Of a DNA stretch of 20,446 nt, positions 1-8,073 are shown in pieces. Position 1 is the stretch's first letter; every line of letters begins with the position of its first letter. The notes under the pieces are model-generated. The model worked only from the letters and a program-made list of their open reading frames with translations. It ran no database searches and was not told the origin of the DNA. The position numbers were made by a program, and so were the translations under genes. Source of the stretch: JBAXGE01 sp044344145 (lineage in GTDB: Bacteria > Planctomycetota > Phycisphaerae > WQYP01); NCBI GenBank assembly GCA_044344145.1, contig JBIJDM010000021.1:1-20446 (forward strand). Reading direction: 5' to 3'.

Positions 1-2
1 AA

Positions 3-1973
3 TCAGGGATGGCGATGGTGGTGTTGGCGGCGGTGCTGGCGGGGACGCTGGTGGCGGCGGAGCGGGTGTATAAGGATGAGAAGGGGCGCATTCTGATGAC
101 GCCGATGCCGGTGGCGGCGAAGTGGCTGAATCCCACCACGCCAGCGTATGAAGAGGAATTGATTGAACGCAACCAGAAGATTATCGCCCAGATCGGGGCG
201 GGGTCGAAGGGGGCGTATGGGAACCTGTATTTCGAGAACGAGAAAAACACCTACCCGGTGGCCATGACGGATTTTCTGGCGGGGAACCGCGAACGGGCGC
301 TGCGGGTGTTGCAAATGGATGATACCGAGGGGTACAACAGTTATACCAAGATGGTGGATTTCTTCCCGTGCTTCACGCTCAAGGGGCAGGTGCGGAAGTA
401 TTTTTTCTTCGGCGAATATCTCACGCCGGAGTATCGCCAGAAAATGCTGGAGGGGGCGAAGATATTCACCGCCAGCGATCCGCTGAAACGGCAAATCCCC
501 GGGCAGGAAGTCACGCCCAAAACCCGCGGGGTGGGTTGGATGCCCAGTGCGGTGGGGGCCGCGGTGGATACGCGCAATACCGACAATCTGCGCGCGATGC
601 GCGATGTGTCGGTGTATCTGTTCGCGGAAGCCAGCGGCAATGAAGAGGTGCGGAAAATCTACAAGGAAAAGATCCGCACCTGGGTGACGACGTTCTACAA
701 CGTGGGCAATGGGGAATGGGATTCCAATAATTATCTGTCGCACACGTTTACGGGGTATATCGGTTTGTATGACTTTGCGCAGGACCCGGAAGTAAAGGGG
801 CTGGGTAAGGCGTGTCTGGACCTGCTGGCCACGTCGGCGGCGGTGAAATACTGGCATGGTGATTTTGGCGGGCCCTCGAAACGTGATTACGGCGGGAAAC
901 TGCCCTTTGGCTGCAACGCGGCGGTGGGCTATGCGTATTACTTCGGCGATTATGTGGAAGACATGGCCAAAGGGGACCGGGATGATGTGCATCAGATGAC
1001 TAGCGCATATCGGCCGCCCCCGGCGGTGCTGGCGCTGGCGCGGAAGCAGTTTACCAAGCCGGTGGAAATCCTGGCGAGCAAGCCGGTGTATGACATTCTG
1101 CGGATGACGCCCGAAGCGGGGCCGGAGAGTTTCGAGACGCAATACATTGCCAATACCTATCAGTTGGGCAGCCTGGCCAATGGTTCGTCGGACGATATGA
1201 ACGGCTTCAAACTGATGACGGCCAACTGCAAACGCGGCACGGATGATCTGTATATTTCCAGTGCGCCGGGAGCAGCCCCCAAGTCGCTCTCGACCGGTAC
1301 CGACGGCGGAGAGAGTATCGCCCAGTACAAGAATATGGCGATTATTCTGAACCCCAAGGGCGCGGCGAAGTTTAATATATTCCTGCCCAAGTCGGCGGAG
1401 ATCAAACAGGCCGGGGCCATCACCTTTATCAAGTTTGAAAAGACCTGGCTGGCGTTGCAGCCGATCAACAGTGAGTGGAAAGGTGTGGATGAGGCTGTTA
1501 CCCAAGCCATGAGCACACAGGAGACCAAAGACAAGAAGGGCGTGGTGACCGGGAGCAAAGCTACCACCGAGGCTGGCGAACAGATTGCCGTGGTGGCGGG
1601 CAAGGGCGGGAACTATGCCGGGATGGTGCTGGAACTGGGTGAGCAGGAGACGCATGGCGATTTCGCGGCGTTCTGTGCGGCGGTGACGGCGAAGTCCAAG
1701 TTGGATGCCAGCTTGGCGGGCAGTGGCAGTGTCAGTTACGCCGGGGCGTTGGGCGAAACCGTGGCGATCAAGGCCCAGGGCGGCTTGCCGGAGGTGACGC
1801 GGAACGGCAAGGTGCACGATTGGAAGCAACATTATGCCTTGTGGCAGGATGGCGCGACCAAGGCGCCGGTGACGTTGGGCTGGAAGACCGGCAAGCTGAA
1901 AGTGGAAGCGGGTGGGAAGGTGTTTGAGGCCAGTTTGGACAAGGCCGGGGCGTATACCTTTAGCAACCGTTAA
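3..1973 (+). CDS. Exported heparinase/alginate-lyase-like alpha-alpha toroid protein, probably 5'-partial
   Basis: This is probably an exported carbohydrate-active protein related to the polysaccharide lyases that have an alpha/alpha toroid followed by beta-sandwich domains. The frame is open to the left edge. The first ATG is at 9 and another at 15, but the hydrophobic N terminus (MAMVVLAAVLAGTLVAA) has no basic n-region, so the true start is probably outside the window. Numbering from position 9, residues 1-17 look like the core and cleavage region of a signal peptide. Residues about 80-315 are helical and aromatic-rich, with a GEWDSNNYLSH stretch near 235-245 followed by LYDFAQDPEV; WDS-x-x-Y followed by a YDFA-like helix recurs in exported toroid proteins of planctomycetes. 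The second half (about 360-654) is beta-rich and resembles the sandwich domains of heparinase-like proteins. No catalytic residues can be assigned, so the lyase call is inference. The gene ends just before a strong terminator. Confidence 0.6.
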   Translation, partial: SGMAMVVLAAVLAGTLVAAERVYKDEKGRILMTPMPVAAKWLNPTTPAYEEELIERNQKIIAQIGAGSKGAYGNLYFENEKNTYPVAMTDFLAGNRERALRVLQMDDTEGYNSYTKMVDFFPCFTLKGQVRKYFFFGEYLTPEYRQKMLEGAKIFTASDPLKRQIPGQEVTPKTRGVGWMPSAVGAAVDTRNTDNLRAMRDVSVYLFAEASGNEEVRKIYKEKIRTWVTTFYNVGNGEWDSNNYLSHTFTGYIGLYDFAQDPEVKGLGKACLDLLATSAAVKYWHGDFGGPSKRDYGGKLPFGCNAAVGYAYYFGDYVEDMAKGDRDDVHQMTSAYRPPPAVLALARKQFTKPVEILASKPVYDILRMTPEAGPESFETQYIANTYQLGSLANGSSDDMNGFKLMTANCKRGTDDLYISSAPGAAPKSLSTGTDGGESIAQYKNMAIILNPKGAAKFNIFLPKSAEIKQAGAITFIKFEKTWLALQPINSEWKGVDEAVTQAMSTQETKDKKGVVTGSKATTEAGEQIAVVAGKGGNYAGMVLELGEQETHGDFAAFCAAVTAKSKLDASLAGSGSVSYAGALGETVAIKAQGGLPEVTRNGKVHDWKQHYALWQDGATKAPVTLGWKTGKLKVEAGGKVFEASLDKAGAYTFSNR

Positions 1974-2053
1974 TGTCGGTTGTGGTCCTGCCAGTACGGC
2001 AGGCGGGGTCGAAATCGGCACCCGCGAAAATTTATATCTGGAAATTTGTGAAT

Positions 2054-2091
2054 ACCGCAAGTGCTTTAATAACAAGCACTTGCGGTTTTTT
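2054..2091 (+). terminator. Rho-independent terminator of the first gene
   Basis: A perfect 13-bp stem (ACCGCAAGTGCTT at 2054-2066, complement at 2074-2086) encloses a 7-nt loop and runs into a T tract at 2086-2091. It lies 80 bases after the stop of the upstream gene. Confidence 0.93.
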
Positions 2092-2108
2092 ATGCGCGAA
2101 CATATATC
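2080..2108 (+). promoter_or_regulatory. Candidate sigma-70-type promoter for dnaK
   Basis: TTGCGG at 2080-2085 and TATATC at 2103-2108 are separated by 17 bases. The -35 lies in the 3' arm of the terminator stem. Transcription would start near 2115, about 70 bases before the dnaK start. No CIRCE-type inverted repeat is visible upstream of dnaK. The match is reasonable but based on sequence alone. Confidence 0.4.
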
Positions 2109-2183
2109 CGGTACGCAGCTTGCTATATCACTGGTGTCACAGGGCCTATCCAAATGTGATGGCCCGGTTTTTAGGAGATGATC

Positions 2184-4100
2184 ATGGCAAAGGTTATTGG
2201 TATTGATTTGGGTACGACGAACTCGGTGGTAGCGGTCATGGAAGGCTCGCAGCCCAAGGTTCTGGTGAACTCTCAGGGTTCGCGGCTGACGCCGTCCGTG
2301 GTGGCGTTCACCGATAAGGGCGAGCGTCTGGTGGGCCAGCCCGCCCGGCACCAGCAGGTGACCAATCCCCAAAATACGGTATTCTCGATCAAGCGGTTCG
2401 TGGGTCGGCGGCACAGTGAAGTGAGTAGCGAGGAAAAGCTGGTCCCCTATACGGTGGTCGGCGCCCAGGACGAACTGGTCAAGGTGGAAGTACGCGGCAA
2501 GTCGTACACCCCGCCGGAAATTTCGGCGATGATTCTGCAGGATTTGAAGAAGACGGCGGAAGATTACCTCGGTGAGAAAGTCACCGATGCGATCATCACC
2601 GTGCCGGCGTATTTTAATGACAGCCAGCGCGTGGCGACCAAGCAGGCGGGTGAAATCGCGGGCTTGAATGTGCTGCGCGTGCTGCCCGAACCGACGGCCG
2701 CGGCGCTGTCGTATGGTATGGACAAGAAGAAGGGCGGCAAGGTGCTGGTCTTCGATCTGGGTGGCGGTACGTTCGATGTCAGTGTGTTGGATATGGCCGA
2801 TGGCGTATTCGAAGTCCTGAGCATCAACGGCGACACGCATCTGGGCGGCGACGATTACGATCAGGCGCTGGTGGATTTCATTGCGGAAGAATATCGCAAG
2901 CAGCAGGGCATTGACCTGCGCAAAGACCCCATGGCGCTGCAACGCCTGAAAGAAGCGGCAGAAAAGGCCAAGATCGAATTGTCCAACAATCTCGAAACCA
3001 CGATCAATCTGCCCTTTATCACCGCGGATGCCAGCGGGCCCAAGCATTTGCAGACGGCTCTAAGCCGCAGCAAGTTCGAGGCATTGACCGAGCATCTGAC
3101 GGAACGCTGCCGGCAGCCGGTGCTCAAGGCCCTGCAGGATGCGAAGTTGAGCGCCAAGGAAATTGACGAAGTATTGCTGGTGGGTGGTTCGACGCGGATC
3201 CCGCGGGTGCAGGCTTTGGTGAAGGAAATCTTCGGCAAAGAAGGCAACAAGACCGTGAACCCCGACGAAGCCGTGGCCCTGGGCGCGGCGTTGCAGGGCG
3301 GCATTGCCACCGGCGATGTCAAAGATATTCTGGTGCTGGACGTGACGCCGTTGAGTTTGGGCGTGGAGACGTTCGGCGGTGTGATGACGGTCATGATTCC
3401 GCGCAACACAACCATCCCGACCTCCAAGTCGGAAACGTTCTCGACGGCGGCGGACAATCAGACCAGCGTGGAAATCCACGTGTTGCAGGGTGAACGCGAA
3501 TTTGCGAAAGATAACCGCACGCTGGGCAACTTCCAGTTGCAGGGCATCCCACCCGCCCCGCGCGGTCGGCCGCAGATCGAAGTGACCTTTGATATTGATG
3601 TCAACGGGATTCTGTCGGTCAAGGCCAAGGATAAGACTACCGGCAAGGAAAACAAAGTGGAAATCCGCGGCCACAGCGGGCTGTCCAAGGAAGAAGTCGA
3701 ACGGATGAAGAAGGAAGCCGAAACCCACGCTGATGAAGACAAGAAGCGGCGCGAGGTGGTCGAGCTTAAGAACCAGTCCGACACGCTGATTTATCAGGCG
3801 GAGAAGGAACTGGGCGAGTTCGGCGACAAGGTCGGCGCCAGCGAACGTGGCGATGTTGAATCAGCGGTCAGTCAGCTCAAGGAAGCGGTCAAGACCGACG
3901 ACAAGACGGCCATCCAACGGGCGCTGGATAACCTGCAGAAGGCCCGGATGAAGATCGGCGAAGCGATGAGCGCCGCCGGTGCGGCTGCAGCCGCAGCTGC
4001 CGGTGCGGGTCCCGAGGCGCAGGCCAGCGGAACCCAGGCCGGACAGCAGAAGGCCGGCGGCGACGATGTGATTGACGCGGAGTATGAGGTTAAGAAATAA
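2184..4100 (+). CDS. dnaK: Molecular chaperone DnaK (Hsp70)
   Basis: Cytoplasmic ATP-dependent Hsp70 chaperone that binds exposed hydrophobic peptide segments and works with a J-protein and GrpE. The product is 638 residues, the normal length. The start at 2184 is chosen because AGGAG (2173-2177) lies 6 bases ahead and the protein then begins MAKVIGIDLGTTNS; the ATG at 2178 touches the Shine-Dalgarno. The nucleotide-binding domain (about 1-380) has GIDLGTTNS at 6-14, K70, EPTAAALSYG at 169-178, DLGGGTFDVS at 191-200 and GGSTRIP at 334-340. The interdomain linker is ILVLDVTPLSLG (382-393), followed by the beta substrate-binding domain, a helical lid, an Ala-rich low-complexity tail and a terminal DDVIDAEYEVKK. 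No grpE or dnaJ lies next to it. It appears monocistronic, with terminators on both sides. Confidence 0.98.
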   Translation: MAKVIGIDLGTTNSVVAVMEGSQPKVLVNSQGSRLTPSVVAFTDKGERLVGQPARHQQVTNPQNTVFSIKRFVGRRHSEVSSEEKLVPYTVVGAQDELVKVEVRGKSYTPPEISAMILQDLKKTAEDYLGEKVTDAIITVPAYFNDSQRVATKQAGEIAGLNVLRVLPEPTAAALSYGMDKKKGGKVLVFDLGGGTFDVSVLDMADGVFEVLSINGDTHLGGDDYDQALVDFIAEEYRKQQGIDLRKDPMALQRLKEAAEKAKIELSNNLETTINLPFITADASGPKHLQTALSRSKFEALTEHLTERCRQPVLKALQDAKLSAKEIDEVLLVGGSTRIPRVQALVKEIFGKEGNKTVNPDEAVALGAALQGGIATGDVKDILVLDVTPLSLGVETFGGVMTVMIPRNTTIPTSKSETFSTAADNQTSVEIHVLQGEREFAKDNRTLGNFQLQGIPPAPRGRPQIEVTFDIDVNGILSVKAKDKTTGKENKVEIRGHSGLSKEEVERMKKEAETHADEDKKRREVVELKNQSDTLIYQAEKELGEFGDKVGASERGDVESAVSQLKEAVKTDDKTAIQRALDNLQKARMKIGEAMSAAGAAAAAAAGAGPEAQASGTQAGQQKAGGDDVIDAEYEVKK

Positions 4101-4173
4101 CTCACGAGAGAATAATTTGACTTAGGCTCGGGATTATCCGATAATCTAGTCAGATAAATTATGTCTTTCTCCA

Positions 4174-4205
4174 TCTTCGGAAGCTCCATCAAGGCCTTCC
4201 GAAGA
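4174..4205 (+). other. Stem-loop between the dnaK stop and its terminator
   Basis: A perfect 10-bp inverted repeat (TCTTCGGAAG at 4174-4183, CTTCCGAAGA at 4196-4205) has a 12-nt loop and no T tract. It is 7 bases upstream of the dnaK terminator stem and would give the mRNA two stacked 3' hairpins. A shorter repeat, GATTAT-CCG-ATAATC, lies at 4132-4146. Confidence 0.6.
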
Positions 4206-4211
4206 CCTCCA

Positions 4212-4250
4212 GGAGCTCGTAGCCCCCCCTACGGGCTCCACTTTTTTTTT
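4212..4250 (+). terminator. Rho-independent terminator of dnaK
   Basis: An 11-bp stem (GGAGCTCGTAG at 4212-4222, CTACGGGCTCC at 4229-4239, one G-T wobble) has a loop of six C and is followed by nine T at 4242-4250. It lies 112 bases after the dnaK stop. Confidence 0.93.
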
Positions 4251-4282
4251 GCACATAACACAGGTGGTCCAACCAACCAAAA

Positions 4283-4311
4283 CGGCCAGGTTCCGAGTTG
4301 GAGCCTGGCCG
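4283..4311 (-). terminator. Probable terminator of the htrA/degP gene, possibly bidirectional
   Basis: A perfect 8-bp stem (CGGCCAGG at 4283-4290, CCTGGCCG at 4304-4311) has a 13-nt loop. On the minus strand it lies 35 bases after the protease stop and is followed by TTTTGG. On the plus strand a TTTT also follows nearby, so it could catch read-through from dnaK. The T tracts are short. Confidence 0.6.
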
Positions 4312-4345
4312 CTGGTTTTATTGGGTAGTGATAAGCGCTACCGGT

Positions 4346-5863
4346 TTATTTCTTTTGGACAAACACAAAGCGTTCATTGCCATTGGCACTGCGGATGGAG
4401 AGACGCACGCCTTCGGCGAGAGTGCGTTTGCTCAATGCGGAGTTGAAGTCCTCGAGACTCTGAATGTCTTTGCCGTGGATGTTCAGGATGACATCACCGG
4501 GAGTGAGACCCAACTCGGCGGCGAGGCCGTCGGGGTCTACCTGCGTGATGACCACGCCGGCGGTGGAGTTGATACCCATACGCCGCGCCAGGGTGGGGGT
4601 GACTTCGGTGACGGTGATGCCGATGCTGCTGGCGGAGACGCTGGCGTCTTTGGATTCGGTGGCGGGTGTGGTATTGGTGGCCAGTGAGGAGTCGGGTTGG
4701 GTGCCCACGGCGACTTTTAATTCCAAAGTTTTACCATTGCGGAAGAGGCCCAGCGTGATGGTATCCTTGGGGGCGGTGCGGGCAATGTTGCCGCGGAACT
4801 GGGTGACGGATTCGAGCGTCTTGCCGTTGAGGCTGATGATGATGTCGCCGCGTTGCAGGCCGGCTTTGGCGCCGGGGGAGGTTTCGGCGAGTCCCTGAAC
4901 GAGAATTCCCTGCCCACCGGTATAGCCGAAAGATTCGGCGACTTTGCGAATTTGATTGTCGCGGATATCCGCAATGTTGATGCCGAGATAACCGCGGATG
5001 ACCTTGCCGTTCTTGATCAGCGAATCCATGATGAAACGGGCATCGTTGGAGGGAATGGAGAAGCCGATCCCGTTATAGGCGCCCGAACGGCTGGCGATGG
5101 CGGTGTTCATGCCGACGACTTCGCCTTGCAGGTTCACCAGCGGACCACCGGAGTTTCCGGGGTTGATGGCAGCGTCGGTTTGGATGAAGTTTTCGTACGT
5201 CAGGCCCGCGAGTGCGGGGTTGTTGCTGGCGATGATGTTCACCTGCCGGCCTTTGGCGGAGATGATGCCCTGGGTCATGGTTTGTTCAAAGCCAAAGGGG
5301 GAACCGAAGGCCAGCACCCAATCGCCGACATCCATTTTGTCGGAATCGCCGAGTTTGGCGGCGCGGAAATCTTTGCCTTCGATTTTGATCACGGCCAGAT
5401 CGGTTTTGGGATCGCGACCGACTACCTTGGCGGTCAATTCCCGATTGTCATTCAAGCGGACGACGATGTCAGTGGCATCGTCAATGACGTGATTATTGGT
5501 GAGGATGTAACCATCGGCGGAGACGAGTACACCGGAGCCGGTGCCTTCGGCTTTACCGCCGGGGGTGGCGTCGGGTTCGGCGTCGCCGAAGGGGTCCACG
5601 GGGAGCATGCGGCGGAGTTCTTCGGGGATCTGGTTACGGGGGGCGAGTTTGCCCCGGGCCGGGGCTGCGGCGATGGTACGCGAGGTGCGGATGTTGACCA
5701 CCGATTCTTTCATCGTGGCGTGGACGCTGCGGAAGACTTTGGATAACTCCACCACCGAGGCCACTGCGGGTGCGGGTGGGGTAGCGCGAAGCGGGGACGG
5801 AAGGGTGGCGATGCTGCCGATAGCCAACAGACAACTGAGCGCCAGAACGTGTTTCATGGTCAT
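4346..5863 (-). CDS. htrA: Periplasmic HtrA/DegP (Do) serine protease with two PDZ domains
   Basis: Exported serine protease/chaperone of the S1C (HtrA/DegP) family that handles misfolded envelope proteins. The start at 5863 is chosen because AGAGGA lies 7 bases ahead and the protein then begins MTMKHVLALSCLLAIG, a clear signal peptide; the longer frame to 5890 adds nine unlikely residues. The product is 505 residues. The trypsin-like domain (about 105-285) carries the catalytic triad in the expected contexts: His125 (TNNHVI), Asp155 (KTDLAVIK) and Ser238 (GNSGGP). PDZ1 spans about 289-387 and PDZ2 about 411-505, joined by a Ser/Thr-rich linker. The N-terminal segment 65-105 is Pro- and charge-rich, as in the Q-linker/LA-loop area of DegP proteins. 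It lies 67 bases downstream of panB on the same strand, with a possible promoter of its own between them. Confidence 0.95.
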   Translation of the reverse strand: MTMKHVLALSCLLAIGSIATLPSPLRATPPAPAVASVVELSKVFRSVHATMKESVVNIRTSRTIAAAPARGKLAPRNQIPEELRRMLPVDPFGDAEPDATPGGKAEGTGSGVLVSADGYILTNNHVIDDATDIVVRLNDNRELTAKVVGRDPKTDLAVIKIEGKDFRAAKLGDSDKMDVGDWVLAFGSPFGFEQTMTQGIISAKGRQVNIIASNNPALAGLTYENFIQTDAAINPGNSGGPLVNLQGEVVGMNTAIASRSGAYNGIGFSIPSNDARFIMDSLIKNGKVIRGYLGINIADIRDNQIRKVAESFGYTGGQGILVQGLAETSPGAKAGLQRGDIIISLNGKTLESVTQFRGNIARTAPKDTITLGLFRNGKTLELKVAVGTQPDSSLATNTTPATESKDASVSASSIGITVTEVTPTLARRMGINSTAGVVITQVDPDGLAAELGLTPGDVILNIHGKDIQSLEDFNSALSKRTLAEGVRLSIRSANGNERFVFVQKK

Positions 5864-5904
5864 ACGCGTTTCCTCTGTAAAGAATACCAATCGTTCAACT
5901 TTGG

Positions 5905-5910
5905 ATTATA
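5905..5910 (-). promoter_or_regulatory. Candidate -10 box for htrA
   Basis: On the minus strand a perfect TATAAT lies 42 bases before the chosen htrA start, inside the panB-htrA gap. No good -35 is present at 16-18 bases, so it may need an activator or may be chance. Confidence 0.3.
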
Positions 5911-5930
5911 CGTTGCCGGCGGGGGAAGGT

Positions 5931-6761
5931 TTATTCTTCCAGCATACGATAAGTATGGCGCTCGGCGGGGTAGGCGCCGGTGGCGATGGCGGTTTTATAG
6001 GCCGACACGGCTGAGAGGATGGCGGTGGGGATGGCGCCGTAGGGTTCGACAAAACGGGGCAGGCGGTCGGCATAGCCCAGCATGTCGAGGGTGACCACAA
6101 CATGGCCGTGGCAACTGGGCCCGGCGCCACAGCCGAGGACGGGACAGTCTACGGCGGCAATTACGGCTTGGCTGACGGCATCGGGTACGGCTTCGAGCAG
6201 AATCATTTGGGCGCCGGCGGCGCGCATGGCGCGGGCGCGTTCGACGATTTCCGCTTTCGCGGAGGCGGAGCGGCCTTGGGCTTTGTAACTGCCGCCGGGC
6301 GCGACTTTTTGGGGTAGTAGACCCAGATGGGCGCAGACGTTGATGCCCGCGGCGCTGAGCGCGGCGACGGTGGGGAGGTCACTGGGTTCGACTTCGAGTT
6401 TAACGGCATCGGCGTGGGCTTCCTGCACCATGCGCTGGGCACTGATGAGGCCCTGCGCGGGAGTGAGGTAAGAGCCCGCGGGGAGATCGGCCATCAGGAA
6501 AGCTTGCGGAGCACCGCGCCGGACGGCGGCGGTGATAGTAACCATGTATTCAAGGGTGACGGCAGTGGTGCTGTCGTGGCCGAGGACGACCATCGCGGCG
6601 GAATCGCCCACGAGGATCAGGGGGATGCCCGCCTGCGCGAGGATGCGGCCCATGGGATAGTCGTAGGCAGTAAGCATGGCGATTTTTTCGCTGCGCTGGC
6701 ACATGCCCAGTAGATCGGCGTAGGTGACTCGGGCAGCGGGGGTGGAAATAGGTTCTGTCAT
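5931..6761 (-). CDS. panB: 3-methyl-2-oxobutanoate hydroxymethyltransferase (PanB), somewhat divergent
   Basis: Cytoplasmic TIM-barrel enzyme that transfers a hydroxymethyl group from 5,10-methylene-tetrahydrofolate to alpha-ketoisovalerate, making ketopantoate for coenzyme A synthesis. The product is 276 residues, a typical length. The start has AGGA 7 bases ahead. Family motifs are MLTAYDYP (29-36), AGIPLILVGDS (44-54, metal ligand D53), MADLP (90-94, second metal Asp D92), VKLE (120-123) and LLEAVP (188-193), where E190 matches the catalytic Glu. Two signatures depart from the usual form: the stretch normally like GHIGLTPQ reads AHLGLLPQ (144-151), and the loop normally like GAG-x3-DGQVLV reads GAGPSCHGHVVV (212-223). 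The metal and catalytic residues are intact, so PanB activity remains the best call. No panC or panD is adjacent. Confidence 0.93.
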   Translation of the reverse strand: MTEPISTPAARVTYADLLGMCQRSEKIAMLTAYDYPMGRILAQAGIPLILVGDSAAMVVLGHDSTTAVTLEYMVTITAAVRRGAPQAFLMADLPAGSYLTPAQGLISAQRMVQEAHADAVKLEVEPSDLPTVAALSAAGINVCAHLGLLPQKVAPGGSYKAQGRSASAKAEIVERARAMRAAGAQMILLEAVPDAVSQAVIAAVDCPVLGCGAGPSCHGHVVVTLDMLGYADRLPRFVEPYGAIPTAILSAVSAYKTAIATGAYPAERHTYRMLEE

Positions 6762-6819
6762 GGCCTTATCCTAGCGTCCCGGGGCGGGGTAATGCCAGCG
6801 AATTCCGCCGGGGGGGTAT

Positions 6820-6851
6820 AAAAAAACACTTCCGGGGTTGGGCCGGAAGTG
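6820..6851 (-). terminator. Rho-independent terminator of the sigma/PDZ operon
   Basis: A perfect 9-bp stem (CACTTCCGG at 6827-6835, CCGGAAGTG at 6843-6851) with a 7-nt loop is followed on the minus strand by seven T (6826-6820). It lies 27 bases after the PDZ gene stop and separates that operon from panB. Confidence 0.93.
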
Positions 6852-6878
6852 GGAAATGGATTGGGGATATGGAAGGGG

Positions 6879-8015
6879 TTACTCGGCTTTCTGCGTGGTG
6901 GGTGTTGAGATCTGAATGTCGGAACCACCGGAAAGAATTATGGTGCCACCTTGGACGGCGCCTTCAACTTTGATCACATTGTTTTTGTTGCCTTCCTTAA
7001 ACTGCTCATATTTTTCCTTGAGTTCGGCCGGGATGGCTTTGATCTGTTCGTCGGTGCTAACAGGGCCATCGAAGAGCACTTTACCTTCGCGGTCCTGGAT
7101 GTTCAGTTGGGTGTCTTTGCCGGTTTCCTCGGTGATCTGGATGCGGTGTTCGTTGTCGGTTTGGGTGCGGACGGTTTTACCATTGCGGGATTCCACGCTG
7201 GTGCTCTTGATATTCATTTGCTGGGGGACGCCATTGCCCTGCATTTGCTGCATTTGGATGCGAATGCCCCCCGGCATGTTCTGGAGCATCATTTGTTGCT
7301 GGTCTTGCATACGCTGCCGGGCGCGGGCCTCGACTTTTTCGGGGGTATCGGGATTGGGGTCGGGGATATCCAACGGAATGGTGACCGCACCATCGGGGGC
7401 CGGGATGGATTTTTGTTCCATCTGGCCGCGCAGGGTGCGCTGCAGGTCCGGGGGCAGATTCGGCATTTCGCGTTCAATGATGTCGCGCATATTGGGGGAC
7501 ATGCCATTTGGGGCAGTCAGGATGATGCGGTTGGGCATGGGCGTAGCGTCAGCATCCGCCACGGGTTGTTCTTTTTCGGTCAGGGTGGCGGTGACGATGA
7601 GGGGCTTGCCAGCGCGCAGCAGGCTGACATTGATCTTGGTCCCGGCTTTGTACCAGCGCGTCAGGGCGGCCAGTTGGGCGTGATTGAAAATCATCTGGTC
7701 ATTGATTTTTTGCAGCAGATCGTCTGGGGCAATCCCGGCCAGCGCGGCGGGGGATTCGGGTTCGACAAAGCGGACCACCAGACCCGGGCCGTCGGCGAGT
7801 TGCAATTGCTTGCGCAGTTCGCTACTCATGGGGACCACGGCAACGCCCAGAAAGGCGGCCTTTTCCGTTTTCACAACGGCTTCGCCGTTGAGCTTGCGGA
7901 CATAATTGAGATCCATCAAGCCAACGCCGCCGGGCTGGGTGGACGGGGCGAGTTGGGCGAAAACGGAACCACCCACACACAGGGTCAAGAACACAGCCGT
8001 AAGACGAGGAAACAT
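6879..8015 (-). CDS. Exported single-PDZ protein with Gln/Met-rich segment
   Basis: Probable periplasmic or secreted scaffold/stress protein of unknown role. The start at 8015 is chosen because AGGAG lies 8 bases ahead and the protein then begins MFPRLTAVFLTLCVGGSVFA, a good signal peptide; the frame extends upstream to 8057 without support. The product is 378 residues. One PDZ-like domain spans about 53-147, with FLGVAVVPMS, a GPGLVVRFVEPESPAALAGI stretch and DDLLQKINDQMI, the usual carboxylate-loop and ligand-groove pattern. No protease domain accompanies it. Residues about 235-290 are rich in Gln and Met (for example QQQMMLQNMPGG), which resembles disordered linkers. The C terminus is beta-rich. 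It is the last gene of the ECF sigma operon, 58 bases after the probable anti-sigma gene, which suggests a role in sensing or output of that envelope response. Confidence 0.85.
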   Translation of the reverse strand: MFPRLTAVFLTLCVGGSVFAQLAPSTQPGGVGLMDLNYVRKLNGEAVVKTEKAAFLGVAVVPMSSELRKQLQLADGPGLVVRFVEPESPAALAGIAPDDLLQKINDQMIFNHAQLAALTRWYKAGTKINVSLLRAGKPLIVTATLTEKEQPVADADATPMPNRIILTAPNGMSPNMRDIIEREMPNLPPDLQRTLRGQMEQKSIPAPDGAVTIPLDIPDPNPDTPEKVEARARQRMQDQQQMMLQNMPGGIRIQMQQMQGNGVPQQMNIKSTSVESRNGKTVRTQTDNEHRIQITEETGKDTQLNIQDREGKVLFDGPVSTDEQIKAIPAELKEKYEQFKEGNKNNVIKVEGAVQGGTIILSGGSDIQISTPTTQKAE

Positions 8016-8073
8016 TGTTGGGACTCCTGAAAAAAAACAGTTCACGATCCGGGTCACTATGCCGATAAGACGT

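Noticed and set aside
2092..2177. CIRCE/HrcA operator upstream of dnaK
   Set aside because: No TTAGCACTC-N9-GAGTGCTAA-like inverted repeat can be found there.
3..3047. A 1014-codon open frame on the minus strand opposite the first gene and dnaK
   Set aside because: It runs through two well-supported plus-strand genes, a strong terminator and the dnaK leader. Its product is Arg/His/Pro-rich with no motif, which is typical of an antisense shadow of high-GC codon use.
4853..5746. A 297-codon plus-strand frame opposite htrA
   Set aside because: It lies entirely inside the certain htrA gene and encodes a Gly/Asp-rich sequence typical of an antisense frame.
6951..8030. A 359-codon plus-strand frame opposite the PDZ protein gene
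   Set aside because: The minus-strand gene has a signal peptide, ribosome-binding site, PDZ motifs and terminator. The opposite frame has only Gly/His/Phe-rich sequence.
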